50,172 nt of DNA from Aquimarina agarivorans (GTDB lineage: Bacteria > Bacteroidota > Bacteroidia > Flavobacteriales > Flavobacteriaceae). The position numbers and the translations under genes are program-made. Of the stretch, positions 1 through 9,159 are shown in pieces (within the stretch, counting starts at the first letter, position 1; each line of letters starts with the position of its first letter). The stretch is from contig NZ_AFPB01000144.1 in NCBI RefSeq assembly GCF_000218485.1, positions 1 through 50,172 on the forward strand, given 5' to 3'. Under the pieces are notes generated by a model that saw nothing but the letters and a program-made list of their open reading frames with translations, did not search any database and had not been told where the DNA came from.

Positions 1-344
1 CTGATAACTTGGCAGTCTTATATGGAGTAAGTTGATTGCTTTTAGTATTCAATATTGTTTTAATAATTTACCTTTTGAAGATTTTAAATGTAGGAATTAC
101 AAGACTTATTATTAAGAATTTTGTACAAAAAGACACAAGATACATGCGAAATTTTTGTTTGTAAATCATGTCAGTTATAACAGCTAACCCCTTTAAAGGG
201 TTCTTTTTGCTTGATACTTTAAAATAAAAGACAAAACTTAGTTGAAAAGTAAACCTATTCATAAAAATAAATAGCAATCATAGTTAAAGAGGTTACAGTT
301 TATTTGCCTTTTAGTGTAAAAAAGTATTTGTAATTAAATAATTT
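1..344. other. Left-edge intergenic region
   Basis: No convincing gene lies here. In the first 35 bases two plus-strand frames are open from the window edge and close almost at once (stops at 28-30 and 33-35), so the tail of an upstream plus-strand gene may be present, but too little is visible to identify it. A CCCTTTAAAGGG inverted repeat at 189-200 followed by a T-rich run at 201-208 could be its terminator. The long minus-strand open frame at 68-277 is rich in F, I and K, has no domain, and overlaps the inverted repeat, so it is not called. Confidence 0.4.
186..208 (+). terminator. Possible rho-independent terminator
   Basis: AACCC and GGGTT arms surround a CTTTAAA centre, followed directly by TTCTTTTT. 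The stem is short and imperfect (one bulged C). It would end transcription of a gene lying left of the window. Confidence 0.35.
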
Positions 345-1685
345 TTACCTAAAAACGCCTTGCGGGAAAACAACAGGACTTTCAATACCTTCATTATTTA
401 CACTAGCTATACCAAAAAAATAATTGTCAATAACAATACCCTTTAAAGTAAATTGATTTACATTTCCAACATAACGACTGTGATCCCAGGTGGGTGAAGT
501 AGTGTTTCGCCAGTATATTTTATACCCTTTTACGTTGCTATCAGGGACTTTTTTCCATTTCAATTTTGCAGAAGCCTCTACAATACCACCAATTTTAACC
601 TCGGTAGGAGCAGGGGGTGCCCAAGCCAAATACGCTAAATTGATAGCATTAACGGCGGTGAGTTTTGCTGCATACCCAAAATTCACGTGTTCCACAGTGT
701 CACCGTAATCAATACCATTTTCGGTACGTATGTCCTGATGTTGTTGGGTGTAATTTTCATGAGCTTCCATAATTCGAATACCAGCAAACCCGATATCATT
801 AAAAGGTTTGTGATGCCCACCACGGCCAAAACGATCCAAACGGTAAATGAGCATCGGATTCATTTCGGGCATGTATTTTTTAACGTTTTTGTGTATATAG
901 CGGGCTAATTGACGCGAAATACCATCAACTTCGCCCCCGTAATAGCGTCTACGCTTTATTTGTTCTTCAGTATCTGTTGTATTTGTAGGTTCCGAAAAAA
1001 TACGAAAAGAGCGATTGTCAATCACCCCATCAACTCCTTTAATATTGCCAATCATATCATTGTTGAGTACGCCAATAATTTCCCAGTTTTTTTCTTTTGC
1101 ATATTTAGCTAAACCAGCACCCCCGAATAAACCTTGCTCTTCTCCCGACAGGCCAACGTAAATTATACTGCTCTCAAAAGTGTATTTTGAAAGTACCCTG
1201 GCGGCTTCAATAGTACCAGCCATACCACTGGCATTATCATTCGCACCTGGTGCATCGGTAGTAAAATCCATAGTATCGCTTGCGCGAGAATCAATATCAC
1301 CGCTCATAATAACATAACGGTTGGGGTATTTTGTACCTTTTTGAATAGCAAGGACATTGACCACCCAAGCATCTTTAGGGACTCGTTTGCCCATACTTTT
1401 AGTAACAAAATCTTTTTGGTAAGTCACATCCAAACATTGATTACATGCTTTTGATATATTATCAAATTCAGCTTTTATCCAACGCCTGGCAGCTCCAATT
1501 CCTCTGGTTTCGGAAATGGTATCACTAAATGTATTTCGGGTGCCAAAGCCAGCAAGTTTACGAATGTCTTTTTCAATACGTTTGTCCGATACACTTTCAA
1601 TTATATCGTAAATTTTTTTATCGCTTTGCGCGAAGGTGGGATGCAAACAAATTAGAAATAAAAATAGAAGTAAAACATGTTTCAT
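345..1685 (-). CDS. Secreted M28-family zinc peptidase with C-terminal fibronectin type III domain
   Basis: The protein has 446 residues and begins with a signal peptide (hydrophobic residues 4-15, cleavage near FAQ at 18-20). An M28 aminopeptidase-like domain spans about 90-355. Visible metal-site motifs are APGANDNASG (Asp150), SGEEQGLFGG (Glu182/183) and NNDMIG (Asp210), followed by a GGHHKPF segment (His291/292). The first ligand, normally His in the GHxDS motif, is Asp130 here (SGDIDSR). Residues 358-446 look like one FnIII domain, which usually mediates binding or display. The expected role is cleavage of peptides in the periplasm or outside the cell. No sorting domain of T9SS type is visible. 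It is the last gene of the minus-strand run and is separated from pnp by a strong terminator. The family assignment is firm; the substrate is unknown. Confidence 0.85.
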   Translation of the reverse strand: MKHVLLLFLFLICLHPTFAQSDKKIYDIIESVSDKRIEKDIRKLAGFGTRNTFSDTISETRGIGAARRWIKAEFDNISKACNQCLDVTYQKDFVTKSMGKRVPKDAWVVNVLAIQKGTKYPNRYVIMSGDIDSRASDTMDFTTDAPGANDNASGMAGTIEAARVLSKYTFESSIIYVGLSGEEQGLFGGAGLAKYAKEKNWEIIGVLNNDMIGNIKGVDGVIDNRSFRIFSEPTNTTDTEEQIKRRRYYGGEVDGISRQLARYIHKNVKKYMPEMNPMLIYRLDRFGRGGHHKPFNDIGFAGIRIMEAHENYTQQHQDIRTENGIDYGDTVEHVNFGYAAKLTAVNAINLAYLAWAPPAPTEVKIGGIVEASAKLKWKKVPDSNVKGYKIYWRNTTSPTWDHSRYVGNVNQFTLKGIVIDNYFFGIASVNNEGIESPVVFPQGVFR

Positions 1686-1791
1686 AAAACAACGTTATTT
1701 TTTTTCTAAAATAATAAAAACTAAGGATCTATGAGTAACCTTAACAAAGCGCTAACGAATGTATCTTTTAAATGCTTGTTTGTATGTAAAA

Positions 1792-1828
1792 AAAACACCT
1801 CAACAAATTAAATTTGTTGAGGTGTTTT
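1792..1828 (-). terminator. Rho-independent terminator of pnp
   Basis: A perfect inverted repeat (AACACCTCAACAAATT and its complement) is bounded by A and T runs on either side. It lies 39 bp past the pnp stop and is symmetrical enough to work in both directions. Confidence 0.85.
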
Positions 1829-1866
1829 AATAGTAATTTATTTAAAAGAATAAGCTCACTGGTGGG

Positions 1867-4083
1867 TTAATCTCTTTTTTCACGAGGCTTACGATCACGA
1901 TTGTCTCTTCCTCTGTTATCTCTTCCTTTTCCTTTGTCATCTCTTGGTGGGCGAGCCACATAACCTTCAGGTTTTGGAAGTAAAGCTTTCCTTGAAACTT
2001 TTTCTTTACGAGTTCTTGGGTCTGTACCAAAGTATTTCACATCAAGTTCATCACCTAAATTAAGTACATCGGTAACGTTTTCAACACGTTCCCATGCAAA
2101 TTCGGATACGTGTAATAGTACTTCGTTACCAGGAGCTTCTTTGTATTCAACAACAGCACCAAAGTCAAGTATTTTAATTACTTTAACTTCGTACACGCTT
2201 CCCACTTGTGGTTTGAATAACATAGACTCAATTCGAGCTAAAACAGCATCAATTCCATCTGCTCCAGTTCCTAAAATCTCTACAATACCTTCTTCAGTAA
2301 CAGGATCTTCGTTAATTACAATAGTAGTACCTGTAGTTTTTTGTAACTCTTGAATATTTTTACCCCCAGGGCCAATTAATGCTCCAATAAATTCATTTGG
2401 AATTACACGAGTCACCATTTTTGGAGCGTGATTTTTAACGTCAGTTGCTGGTGCAGTTATAGTTTCTGTAAGTTTACTTAAAATATGTAAACGACCGTCA
2501 CGTGCTTGTTTTAATGCATTTACCAAAATCTCATAGCTTAAGCCTTTAACTTTGATATCCATTTGGCATGCAGTAATACCATCTTCTGTACCTGTAACTT
2601 TAAAGTCCATGTCTCCTAAGTGATCTTCATCACCTAAAATATCAGATAATACCGCATAGCGATCACCATCAGAAATTAATCCCATAGCAATACCCGAAAC
2701 AGGTTTTTTAATCTGAACACCTGCATCCATTAATGCCATTGTACCCGCACATACAGTTGCCATAGATGAAGAACCGTTAGATTCTAAAATTTCTGAAACT
2801 ACACGAACTGTATAAGGGCAATCTTCAGGGATCATTCCTTTTAATGCACGTTGCGCTAAATTTCCATGCCCTACCTCACGGCGTGAAGTTCCTCTTAAAG
2901 GTCTAGCTTCTCCAGTAGAAAAAGGAGGGAAGTTGTAATGTAAATAGAAACGCTCTTCACCTTCTTGCGAAGGATTATCGATCATATTAGCATCACGAGA
3001 TGTTCCTAAAGTTACTGTAGCTAAAGCTTGAGTTTCACCACGAGTAAAAATAGAAGAACCGTGAGTTGTTGGTAAATAATCTATTTCACACCATATTGGA
3101 CGAATATCAGTAGTCTTACGACCATCTAAACGAATACCTTCTTCCAAAGTTAAGTTACGAACGGCTTCTTTTTGCGATTTGTTAAAGTATTTGGAAATTA
3201 AAGCGCCTTTTTCTTCTAATTCCTCTTCAGAATATTGCGCTTTTAATGCCTCCTTTACTTCTGCGAAAGCGGCACCCCTATCTTTTTTGGACGAAGCTTG
3301 TTTTGCAATAGCATAACACTTATCATAAGCAAACTCATTCACTACCTTTGCTAAATCTTCATCAGCATCTTCAGCGGTATATTCACGTGTTTCTTTTTTG
3401 CCAAAAGCTTCTGCTAATTTTACTTGCGCAGCACATTGTACTTTTATAGCTTCATGAGCCACTTTAATGGCTTCGATCATTTCTTCTTCAGAAATTTCGT
3501 CCATTTCACCCTCTACCATCATTACAGAATCGGCAGATGCACCGATAACCATATCAATATCAGAAGCAGCTAATTGTTCAAAGCTAGGGTTTACAATAAA
3601 TTGACCATCAACTCGGCTTACTCTCACTTCTGAAATTGGAGTTTCAAAAGGAATGTCCGATAGTTGAATAGCCGTTGATGCAGCCAAGCCGGCAAGGGCA
3701 TCAGGCATCACCTCCGGATCATGAGACATTAATTGTATCATAATCTGTGTTTCGGCATGGTAATCCTTAGGGAATAGTGGACGCAATACACGATCTACTA
3801 TTCGCATAACTAATATTTCTTCGGTACTAGGACGCGCTTCTCTTTTAAAGAAACCACCAGGGTAACGACCCGCAGCGGCAAATTTTTCACGGTAATCTAC
3901 CGTAAGGGGTAAAAAATCAACATTACTTTGCTCATAATTAGAAACTACGGTACAAAGCAACATGGTTTTACCCATAGTCACAACAACAGACCCGTGGGCT
4001 TGTTTTGCTAATTTTCCGGTTTCGATAGTAATTTCTCTACCGTCACCTAGGTCAATGACCTCCTTAAAGACTTGTGGAATCAT
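1867..4083 (-). CDS. pnp: Polyribonucleotide nucleotidyltransferase (PNPase)
   Basis: This 738-residue protein is a phosphorolytic 3'-to-5' exoribonuclease central to mRNA turnover. Two RNase PH-like domains with a helical linker occupy about 1-550; the second contains the [20 protein letters not shown] stretch typical of the catalytic core. A KH domain follows ([14 protein letters not shown], about 560-620), then an S1 domain (about 625-695). The tail, rich in R, D, G and K, is a basic low-complexity RNA-binding extension common in Bacteroidota. The start at MIPQVFKE is natural for the family. rpsO lies upstream on the same strand, the classical rpsO-pnp order, but a terminator between them suggests that pnp can also be transcribed alone. 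Confidence 0.97.
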   Translation of the reverse strand: MIPQVFKEVIDLGDGREITIETGKLAKQAHGSVVVTMGKTMLLCTVVSNYEQSNVDFLPLTVDYREKFAAAGRYPGGFFKREARPSTEEILVMRIVDRVLRPLFPKDYHAETQIMIQLMSHDPEVMPDALAGLAASTAIQLSDIPFETPISEVRVSRVDGQFIVNPSFEQLAASDIDMVIGASADSVMMVEGEMDEISEEEMIEAIKVAHEAIKVQCAAQVKLAEAFGKKETREYTAEDADEDLAKVVNEFAYDKCYAIAKQASSKKDRGAAFAEVKEALKAQYSEEELEEKGALISKYFNKSQKEAVRNLTLEEGIRLDGRKTTDIRPIWCEIDYLPTTHGSSIFTRGETQALATVTLGTSRDANMIDNPSQEGEERFYLHYNFPPFSTGEARPLRGTSRREVGHGNLAQRALKGMIPEDCPYTVRVVSEILESNGSSSMATVCAGTMALMDAGVQIKKPVSGIAMGLISDGDRYAVLSDILGDEDHLGDMDFKVTGTEDGITACQMDIKVKGLSYEILVNALKQARDGRLHILSKLTETITAPATDVKNHAPKMVTRVIPNEFIGALIGPGGKNIQELQKTTGTTIVINEDPVTEEGIVEILGTGADGIDAVLARIESMLFKPQVGSVYEVKVIKILDFGAVVEYKEAPGNEVLLHVSEFAWERVENVTDVLNLGDELDVKYFGTDPRTRKEKVSRKALLPKPEGYVARPPRDDKGKGRDNRGRDNRDRKPREKRD

Positions 4084-4394
4084 AATTTGTTTAATTCATT
4101 TTAGTTTGTCTCGATTTGTTGGTGGCAAATCATTGGTTGTTGTGTTGCTAAGCTTCGCGAGAAGTTCCTTTGCAAGGGAGACAATTTATATCTTACCAAA
4201 AACAGCATAAAACTTAATTGTATTTTACATTATTTCTGGTAATAAGTATTTATATCTACATTTAATGTATTTCGGAAAATTACGTAAGTACAATTAAATT
4301 TGTTTTTGTATGTTAACGAAGATACGTTTTTCTTTACTATTTGCAGATAAAAAAAAGCGGAGCTGCAAGCTCCGCTTTTTAAAGTATTGATGAC
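4084..4394 (-). other. Leader region between rpsO and pnp
   Basis: This 311-bp gap holds the rpsO terminator (4351-4380) and then about 265 bp of AT-rich leader before pnp. In other bacteria the pnp leader is where PNPase autoregulates, but no strong hairpin close to the start was found here. No exact TAnnTTTG box was seen. An unrelated plus-strand open frame across the pnp start is a shadow. Confidence 0.4.
4351..4380 (-). terminator. Rho-independent terminator of rpsO
   Basis: The stem GCGGAGCT/AGCTCCGC is flanked by A6 on one side and T5 on the other. It starts 14 bp past the rpsO stop. Confidence 0.88.
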
Positions 4395-4664
4395 TTATTT
4401 TCTTAAACCAAGCTCTTTTACAATAGCACGGTATCTTAAAATGTCTTTTTTGATTAAGTAATCTAGTAAGCTTCTGCGTTTACCTACTAATTTTACTAAT
4501 GAACGTTCAGTATTATAATCTTTACGATTTTTTTTCAAGTGCTCAGTTAGGTGTGTAATTCTGTGCGTAAATAAAGCAATTTGTGCTTCTGCAGTTCCAC
4601 TGTCATTTTTACCTTTACCGTGTTTAGCAAAGATTTCCTCTTTAACTTCTTTTGTTAAATACAT
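4395..4664 (-). CDS. rpsO: 30S ribosomal protein S15
   Basis: The 89-residue product has the usual length of S15, a primary 16S rRNA-binding protein of the small-subunit platform. The family signature is clear: FAKHGKGKNDSGTAEAQIALFTHRI in the first half, then LTEHLKKNRKDYNTERSLVKLVGKRR and a final LLDYL segment. It lies directly upstream of pnp on the same strand. A TATATTTG promoter box is found 55 bp upstream. Confidence 0.98.
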   Translation of the reverse strand: MYLTKEVKEEIFAKHGKGKNDSGTAEAQIALFTHRITHLTEHLKKNRKDYNTERSLVKLVGKRRSLLDYLIKKDILRYRAIVKELGLRK

Positions 4665-4718
4665 TCCAATATTATTTAAATGATTCTTATGTATTTGAAA
4701 GGTTTTCTTTCAAGGGTG

Positions 4719-4726
4719 CAAATATA
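4719..4726 (-). promoter_or_regulatory. Bacteroidota-type -7 promoter box for rpsO
   Basis: The minus-strand sequence TATATTTG is an exact match to the TAnnTTTG consensus and lies about 55 bp before the rpsO ATG. No clear TTG -33 element was found at 17-23 bp from it. Confidence 0.5.
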
Positions 4727-4784
4727 TTCTTTTTTCTGATACTAATCTATTTTAGGGATACTAAAATTTTAGTTAAGGGAATTC

Positions 4785-5918
4785 TTATTTTAAAGCTTTT
4801 GATAATACTTTTCGAAGTTTGTTAGGGTTAATTTTTGTTTCCACAATAGTACCATTGGCATCAATTAAAAAGTTTTCAGGAACATTGTTAACTCCATACA
4901 TGTAGCCCACTGGGTTTTCCCATCCTTCCAAACTGCTTAAATGAATCCAGTTTGTACGATCTCTTTTTACTGCATTATTCCAAACATCCTTATTTTGATC
5001 AAAAGAAATAGCTACAATTTCAAATCCTTTATCTTTAAATTCATCATATACTTTTTTAAATTCAGGATTTAATTTTTGGCAAGGCCTACACCATGACGAC
5101 CAAAAATCTAATAATGTATATTTCTTTTTTACTTCGGAAAATGTAACAGGTTTTCCAGTAATGTCATTTTGGGTAAAATCCGTGTAACTATCTCCTTTTT
5201 TCGGGTTTCCACTTAGTTTTAAAAATGTTCCAATAATTTTACCGTATTTGGTTTGTTTAGTTTTATTATCCGCTTGTTTATAGATGCTGGCTACTTCATC
5301 TTTTTTCCAAATTCCTTTAAAAATATTTAATAAACGCATACTTACTACTGAGCTTGGGTACGTTTCTAAAAAAGAAAAGCACATTTGTTTTTCTTGTTCT
5401 TGTAGTACATCAAGGTAGTTGTTGGTTTTTGTTTTGGTGTTAGGGTCTAGTTCAGGGTTTGATAAAATGCTGTATAAACTATCTCGCTTTTTGGATACGG
5501 TAACTATTTTTTCAGTCAATATGTTTTCTTCAGTTTGTACTTTACCACCTACTATTTTTGTATCCAGGCGTTTGCCAGTGGTGTTTTTTATAGAAATTAC
5601 CCCGTTTTCGATCCAAAAATCAGCAAAAAATGGCGTTTGTTTAACTAAAATTCTAGCATCAATAGGTTCAGTGAAGTCGCCTTTAAACTCAAATTTTTTG
5701 TTGAAAATATAAGTAGAGTCTACTATTTCATTATCAATAAATAAACCAACCATTGTACTGTCTTTAAACTGCTGGAACTCACCTTCAATTTTAAATTGAT
5801 TTGATTTAAGTTGGTTTAAAGCAACATTATTTGTGGTAGGAATAGGTTTTTGGTTTGTTTCTTTTTTACAAGAAAATAATAAGAGCGCAGTAATAATTAC
5901 TGAAAATATAATTCGCAT
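4785..5918 (-). CDS. TlpA-like thiol-disulfide oxidoreductase lipoprotein with DUF4369-type N-domain
   Basis: The protein has 377 residues. A lipobox (LLLFSC, Cys17) marks it as a lipoprotein. Residues about 40-125 resemble the DUF4369 beta domain that precedes thioredoxin folds in Bacteroidota (IEGEFQQFKDSTMVGLFIDN). Residues about 240-377 form a TlpA/AhpC-type thioredoxin domain with the redox motif WCRPC (Cys277, Cys280) and a downstream cis-Pro region (NNVPENFLID). It likely reduces or isomerises disulfides in exported proteins. Its neighbours are rpsO and a small lipoprotein, so context gives no partner. Confidence 0.85.
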   Translation of the reverse strand: MRIIFSVIITALLLFSCKKETNQKPIPTTNNVALNQLKSNQFKIEGEFQQFKDSTMVGLFIDNEIVDSTYIFNKKFEFKGDFTEPIDARILVKQTPFFADFWIENGVISIKNTTGKRLDTKIVGGKVQTEENILTEKIVTVSKKRDSLYSILSNPELDPNTKTKTNNYLDVLQEQEKQMCFSFLETYPSSVVSMRLLNIFKGIWKKDEVASIYKQADNKTKQTKYGKIIGTFLKLSGNPKKGDSYTDFTQNDITGKPVTFSEVKKKYTLLDFWSSWCRPCQKLNPEFKKVYDEFKDKGFEIVAISFDQNKDVWNNAVKRDRTNWIHLSSLEGWENPVGYMYGVNNVPENFLIDANGTIVETKINPNKLRKVLSKALK

Positions 5919-6092
5919 TTTAAGTGTAGTTAATTGATTTGAAATTGCAATATAAGTAATAAATACTATAGTGTTTTAATGTATTGTAAGTAGTAAGGTT
6001 AGCTATTTGCATAGCAAATGAATACTTACATTTATGAAATTGATTCTATTAAAAGTTATTTATAATATAGTTGAACCAGAACAATCAAAGTA

Positions 6093-6605
6093 TTAAAAAG
6101 CACAATTAGTAGGAAGATTTCCTTTTTGAGCCGCATCTTCAAATTGTTTAGTGTCAAAAGCTTCATTTGAAAATCCATTGGCAACAGTACCTTTACTCAC
6201 TTGGGGTAAATATCCGCTAGTATTCATATGTGCCCTAACAATTACTTGTTGCTTACTTGTAATGGAAACCTTACCGCCAGAGCGTGCAAATGGTTGCTCG
6301 TTTACGTGGCTGTGGACCAAAATTCTTCGGTAAATTAAATTGCCTTCCAAGTCTATAACTTCCCACCAGTCGGCATATTGATCGCAACCAGTATCAGGAC
6401 TTTTAACAGTGACACTAAAAGTGTATTCATTTTCATTTCCGCTTACGGTTACGTTTTGCACACCATCTGTGGACATAGTGTCTTTGGAAGTTACGGAAGG
6501 ATTAATATTATCCATATTGTCATTGTTTGCAGGTTGTTGACTTTCGTCAGAAGTGCAACTGGTGATGAGTAATGAAACAAATAGTTTAAGTAGTATAGTC
6601 TTCAT
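6093..6605 (-). CDS. Small lipoprotein of unknown function
   Basis: The 170-residue product has a lipoprotein signal (LLITSC, Cys17) followed by a linker rich in S, Q, N and D (18-50). The rest is a probable beta-sandwich with a short Cys-containing loop (SPDTGCDQYADWWEVID) and a second Cys near the C-terminus (LPTNCAF), which could form a disulfide. I do not recognise a family. It is separated by 174 bp from the thioredoxin lipoprotein downstream, so it may be an independent unit. Confidence 0.6.
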   Translation of the reverse strand: MKTILLKLFVSLLITSCTSDESQQPANNDNMDNINPSVTSKDTMSTDGVQNVTVSGNENEYTFSVTVKSPDTGCDQYADWWEVIDLEGNLIYRRILVHSHVNEQPFARSGGKVSITSKQQVIVRAHMNTSGYLPQVSKGTVANGFSNEAFDTKQFEDAAQKGNLPTNCAF

Positions 6606-6835
6606 AACATTGATTTTTAGTACAATTCGGATTTTAAATTACTCAAATAAAAATTTAAATTTTTTATTTGGACAAAAAAGAAAACCTTCATTTAGCTTGA
6701 GCATCGCTGAAATTTTATTTTAAAGTTTCAAGCAAAAAAAGACCATTTTAAATGGGTCATATAATGAGCGAAACAGTATTGTAAGTTATAAACGTAATTT
6801 AAAGCTGTTATAGTGTAAAAGTTGCTTAAAAAAGA

Positions 6836-6863
6836 AAACCGCTTTCTGAAAAGAAAACGGTTT
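6836..6863 (-). terminator. Rho-independent terminator of accD
   Basis: AAACCG and CGGTTT outer arms enclose an inner CTTT/AAAG pairing, and on the minus strand the stem is followed by TTCTTTTTT. It begins 23 bp past the accD stop. Confidence 0.7.
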
Positions 6864-6886
6864 ATTTCGCTATAATTTAATTAGTA

Positions 6887-7750
6887 CTATTCAGTAGTAG
6901 CTAATGGTTTATTTAAAATAAGATTTAAGTACTTGTTTACTTTATTTTTAAGATCTTTTCGATGTACAATAAAATCTAAAAAGCCGTGTTCCAATAAAAA
7001 TTCAGATGTTTGAAAACCATCAGGGAGTTCTTTTCCTGTAGTATCACGCACCACACGTGGACCTGCAAATGCAATTAAGGCACCAGGTTCGGCAATATTA
7101 ATATCACCAAGCATGGCAAATGACGCTGTAATTCCACCAGTGGTAGGATCAGTACATAATGACACGTAAGGCAATCCTTTTTTTGATAGTAAACTTAATT
7201 TTGCCGAAACTTTAGCCATTTGCATAAGTGAGTGAGCAGCTTCCATCATACGAGCGCCACCCGATTTTGAAATAATCATTACCGGGAGCTTGTGAGCAAT
7301 GGCATAATCAATAGCGCGTGCTATTTTTTCGCCCATAACACTTCCCATGGAGCCACCAATAAAAGCAAAATCCATACAGGCAATCACTAACTCATTTCCG
7401 TTGGACTTGCCAACAGCCGTACGGACAGCATCTTTTAATTTGGTTTTAGATTGCGCTTGTTTTAAACGATCCGTATATTTCTTTTTATCCTCAAATTTCA
7501 AAGGATCTTTTGAGGTCATGTTTTTATCAAGTTCTTTAAACTCGTTATTATCAAACATGATATTAAAGTATTCTGCACTTCCAATTCGGACGTGGTAACC
7601 ATCTTCGGGACTGACGTAAAAGTTTTTTTCAAGCTCTTTAGCTTCAATTACTTTTCCAGTTGGTGATTTGTACCAAAGCCCCTTTGGTACATCTTTTTTT
7701 TCTTCGGTAGGAGTTTGTATTCCTTTTTCTTTTCTTTTAAACCAAGCCAT
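6887..7750 (-). CDS. accD: Acetyl-CoA carboxylase carboxyltransferase subunit beta
   Basis: This 287-residue subunit, with AccA, transfers CO2 from biotin to acetyl-CoA to make malonyl-CoA. The crotonase-like core is well preserved ([63 protein letters not shown]). The N-terminal zinc ribbon has lost all four expected cysteines: the CPxC and CPxC pairs read SPTG (residues 29-32) and SPED (47-50), although spacing and surrounding residues (YKSP, NFYVSP, YHVRIG) are kept. From memory this form is usual in flavobacteria, so it is probably a clade feature and not damage. It is the next minus-strand gene after fba; a long-stem hairpin lies between them. Confidence 0.95.
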   Translation of the reverse strand: MAWFKRKEKGIQTPTEEKKDVPKGLWYKSPTGKVIEAKELEKNFYVSPEDGYHVRIGSAEYFNIMFDNNEFKELDKNMTSKDPLKFEDKKKYTDRLKQAQSKTKLKDAVRTAVGKSNGNELVIACMDFAFIGGSMGSVMGEKIARAIDYAIAHKLPVMIISKSGGARMMEAAHSLMQMAKVSAKLSLLSKKGLPYVSLCTDPTTGGITASFAMLGDINIAEPGALIAFAGPRVVRDTTGKELPDGFQTSEFLLEHGFLDFIVHRKDLKNKVNKYLNLILNKPLATTE

Positions 7751-7776
7751 AAGTATTGTTTAAAATTAATTGCCAA

Positions 7777-7854
7777 AAAAGTCAGACTAATAAGTGTTTA
7801 CTGTTTGTTGTTCATAAAAATAAACGTATCAGCAGTGTACTTAGTCTGACTTTT
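7777..7854 (-). terminator. Long-loop hairpin between fba and accD
   Basis: A perfect 14-bp stem (AAAAGTCAGACTAA at 7777-7790, complement at 7841-7854) encloses about 50 nt. On the minus strand the second arm ends in a T6 run, so it fits a terminator for fba or a transcript end that still lets some reading into accD. Confidence 0.6.
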
Positions 7855-7900
7855 CTTTATAAAGTATAGATTGCAAATTTATATTGAAACCTATAAGGAT

Positions 7901-8968
7901 TTACAGTGTGTTAACGTTATTTAAGTCAGCAAATGCTTTCTTTAAACGCGTTACGAAGGTTTGTTCTCCAACACGCAACCATTTCCTAGGGTCGTAGTGT
8001 TTTTTATTTGGTTCAGAAGCTCCTTCAGGATTTCCGATTTGCGTTTTTAAGTACGCTTCGTTATTCACCATATAATCACGGATACCATCGCAAAAAGCAA
8101 ATTGTAAATCAGTATCAATGTTCATTTTTACTACTCCGTAACCAATAGCTTCTCTAATTTCTTCAACCGTTGAACCTGAACCACCATGGAATACAAAATC
8201 AATGTGATTTTTTTCTACCCCATGCTTTTTGGTAACATACTCTTGTGAATTTAATAAAATTTTTGGCGTTAACTTTACATTTCCAGGTTTATATACCCCG
8301 TGTACATTTCCAAAAGCAGCAGCAATAGTAAATTTATCACTTACTTTGCTTAATTCAGTATATGCGTAATCTACCTCTTCAGGTTGTGTGTATAATTTAG
8401 AAACATCAACATCGCTGTTGTCTACACCATCTTCTTCACCACCTGTGATTCCTAATTCAATTTCTAAAGTCATTCCCATTTTGCTCATGCGCTCAAGGTA
8501 TGTTTTGCAAATTTCAATGTTTTCTTCTAATGGCTCTTCAGAAAGATCAATCATATGAGAAGAATATAAAGGCTTGCCCGTTTGCTTGTAAAACTCTTCA
8601 CCAGCATCAAGTAATCCATCAATCCAAGGAAGTAGTTTTTTAGCACAGTGATCCGTATGCATTACTACAGGGACACCGTAAGCTTCAGCCATTAAATGTA
8701 CATGTTTAGCGCCAGCAATTGCTCCGGCAATGGCCGCCTTTTGCCCCTCATTGGAAAGGCCTTTACCAGCATTAAATTGAGCACCTCCATTTGAAAATTG
8801 AATAAAAACAGGTGAATTTAATTCAGCGGCGGTTTCCAAAACTGCATTAATTGTATTTGATCCAATTACGTTTACAGCAGGCATTGCAAAGCCTTTTTCT
8901 TTGGCATATTTAAATAACGCTTGTACATCGTCTCCGGTTACTACTCCTGGTTTAATGTTATGACTCAT
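7901..8968 (-). CDS. fbaA: Class II fructose-bisphosphate aldolase
   Basis: The product is 355 residues when started at MSHNIKPGVV. An upstream in-frame ATG at 9034 would add 22 residues rich in aromatic amino acids that are not family-like, so the inner start is chosen. It cleaves fructose-1,6-bisphosphate into DHAP and glyceraldehyde-3-phosphate using zinc. Class II motifs include VVMHTDHCAKKLLPW (zinc His and catalytic Asp), TLEIELGITGGEEDGVD and VFHGGSGSTVEEI. The length fits the class IIA, Escherichia FbaA-type enzyme. It is followed by accD on the same strand. Confidence 0.96.
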   Translation of the reverse strand: MSHNIKPGVVTGDDVQALFKYAKEKGFAMPAVNVIGSNTINAVLETAAELNSPVFIQFSNGGAQFNAGKGLSNEGQKAAIAGAIAGAKHVHLMAEAYGVPVVMHTDHCAKKLLPWIDGLLDAGEEFYKQTGKPLYSSHMIDLSEEPLEENIEICKTYLERMSKMGMTLEIELGITGGEEDGVDNSDVDVSKLYTQPEEVDYAYTELSKVSDKFTIAAAFGNVHGVYKPGNVKLTPKILLNSQEYVTKKHGVEKNHIDFVFHGGSGSTVEEIREAIGYGVVKMNIDTDLQFAFCDGIRDYMVNNEAYLKTQIGNPEGASEPNKKHYDPRKWLRVGEQTFVTRLKKAFADLNNVNTL

Positions 8969-9159
8969 TAGTTTTTTGTTTATTTTAAAGGCATAAAAGT
9001 AATGAATTTCTATTGAAAAAGCGCATAAAAACAATTCCTGTTTTAAAGCAGAATACCTTATTATGTTTTTAGTAATTAGGTTGTAAATTACAGTAAGTAG
9101 TGTTCGGTAAATAAATAATCATCATATCGACTTGTAAGATGCTGGTTCTTATTTGGTCG

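Noticed and set aside
68..277. 69-codon minus-strand frame at the left edge
   Set aside because: Composition is that of AT-rich noise, it covers a terminator-like hairpin, and no start context or motif supports it.
4760..4773. ACTAAAATTTTAGT palindrome after rpsO promoter region as terminator of the TlpA-like gene
   Set aside because: It is a self-complementary A/T palindrome without loop or T-run; too weak to call.
7901..9034. Longer aldolase start at 9034
   Set aside because: The extra 22 residues (MFLCAFSIEIHYFYAF...) are not family-like, while MSHNIKPG fits the family N-terminus.
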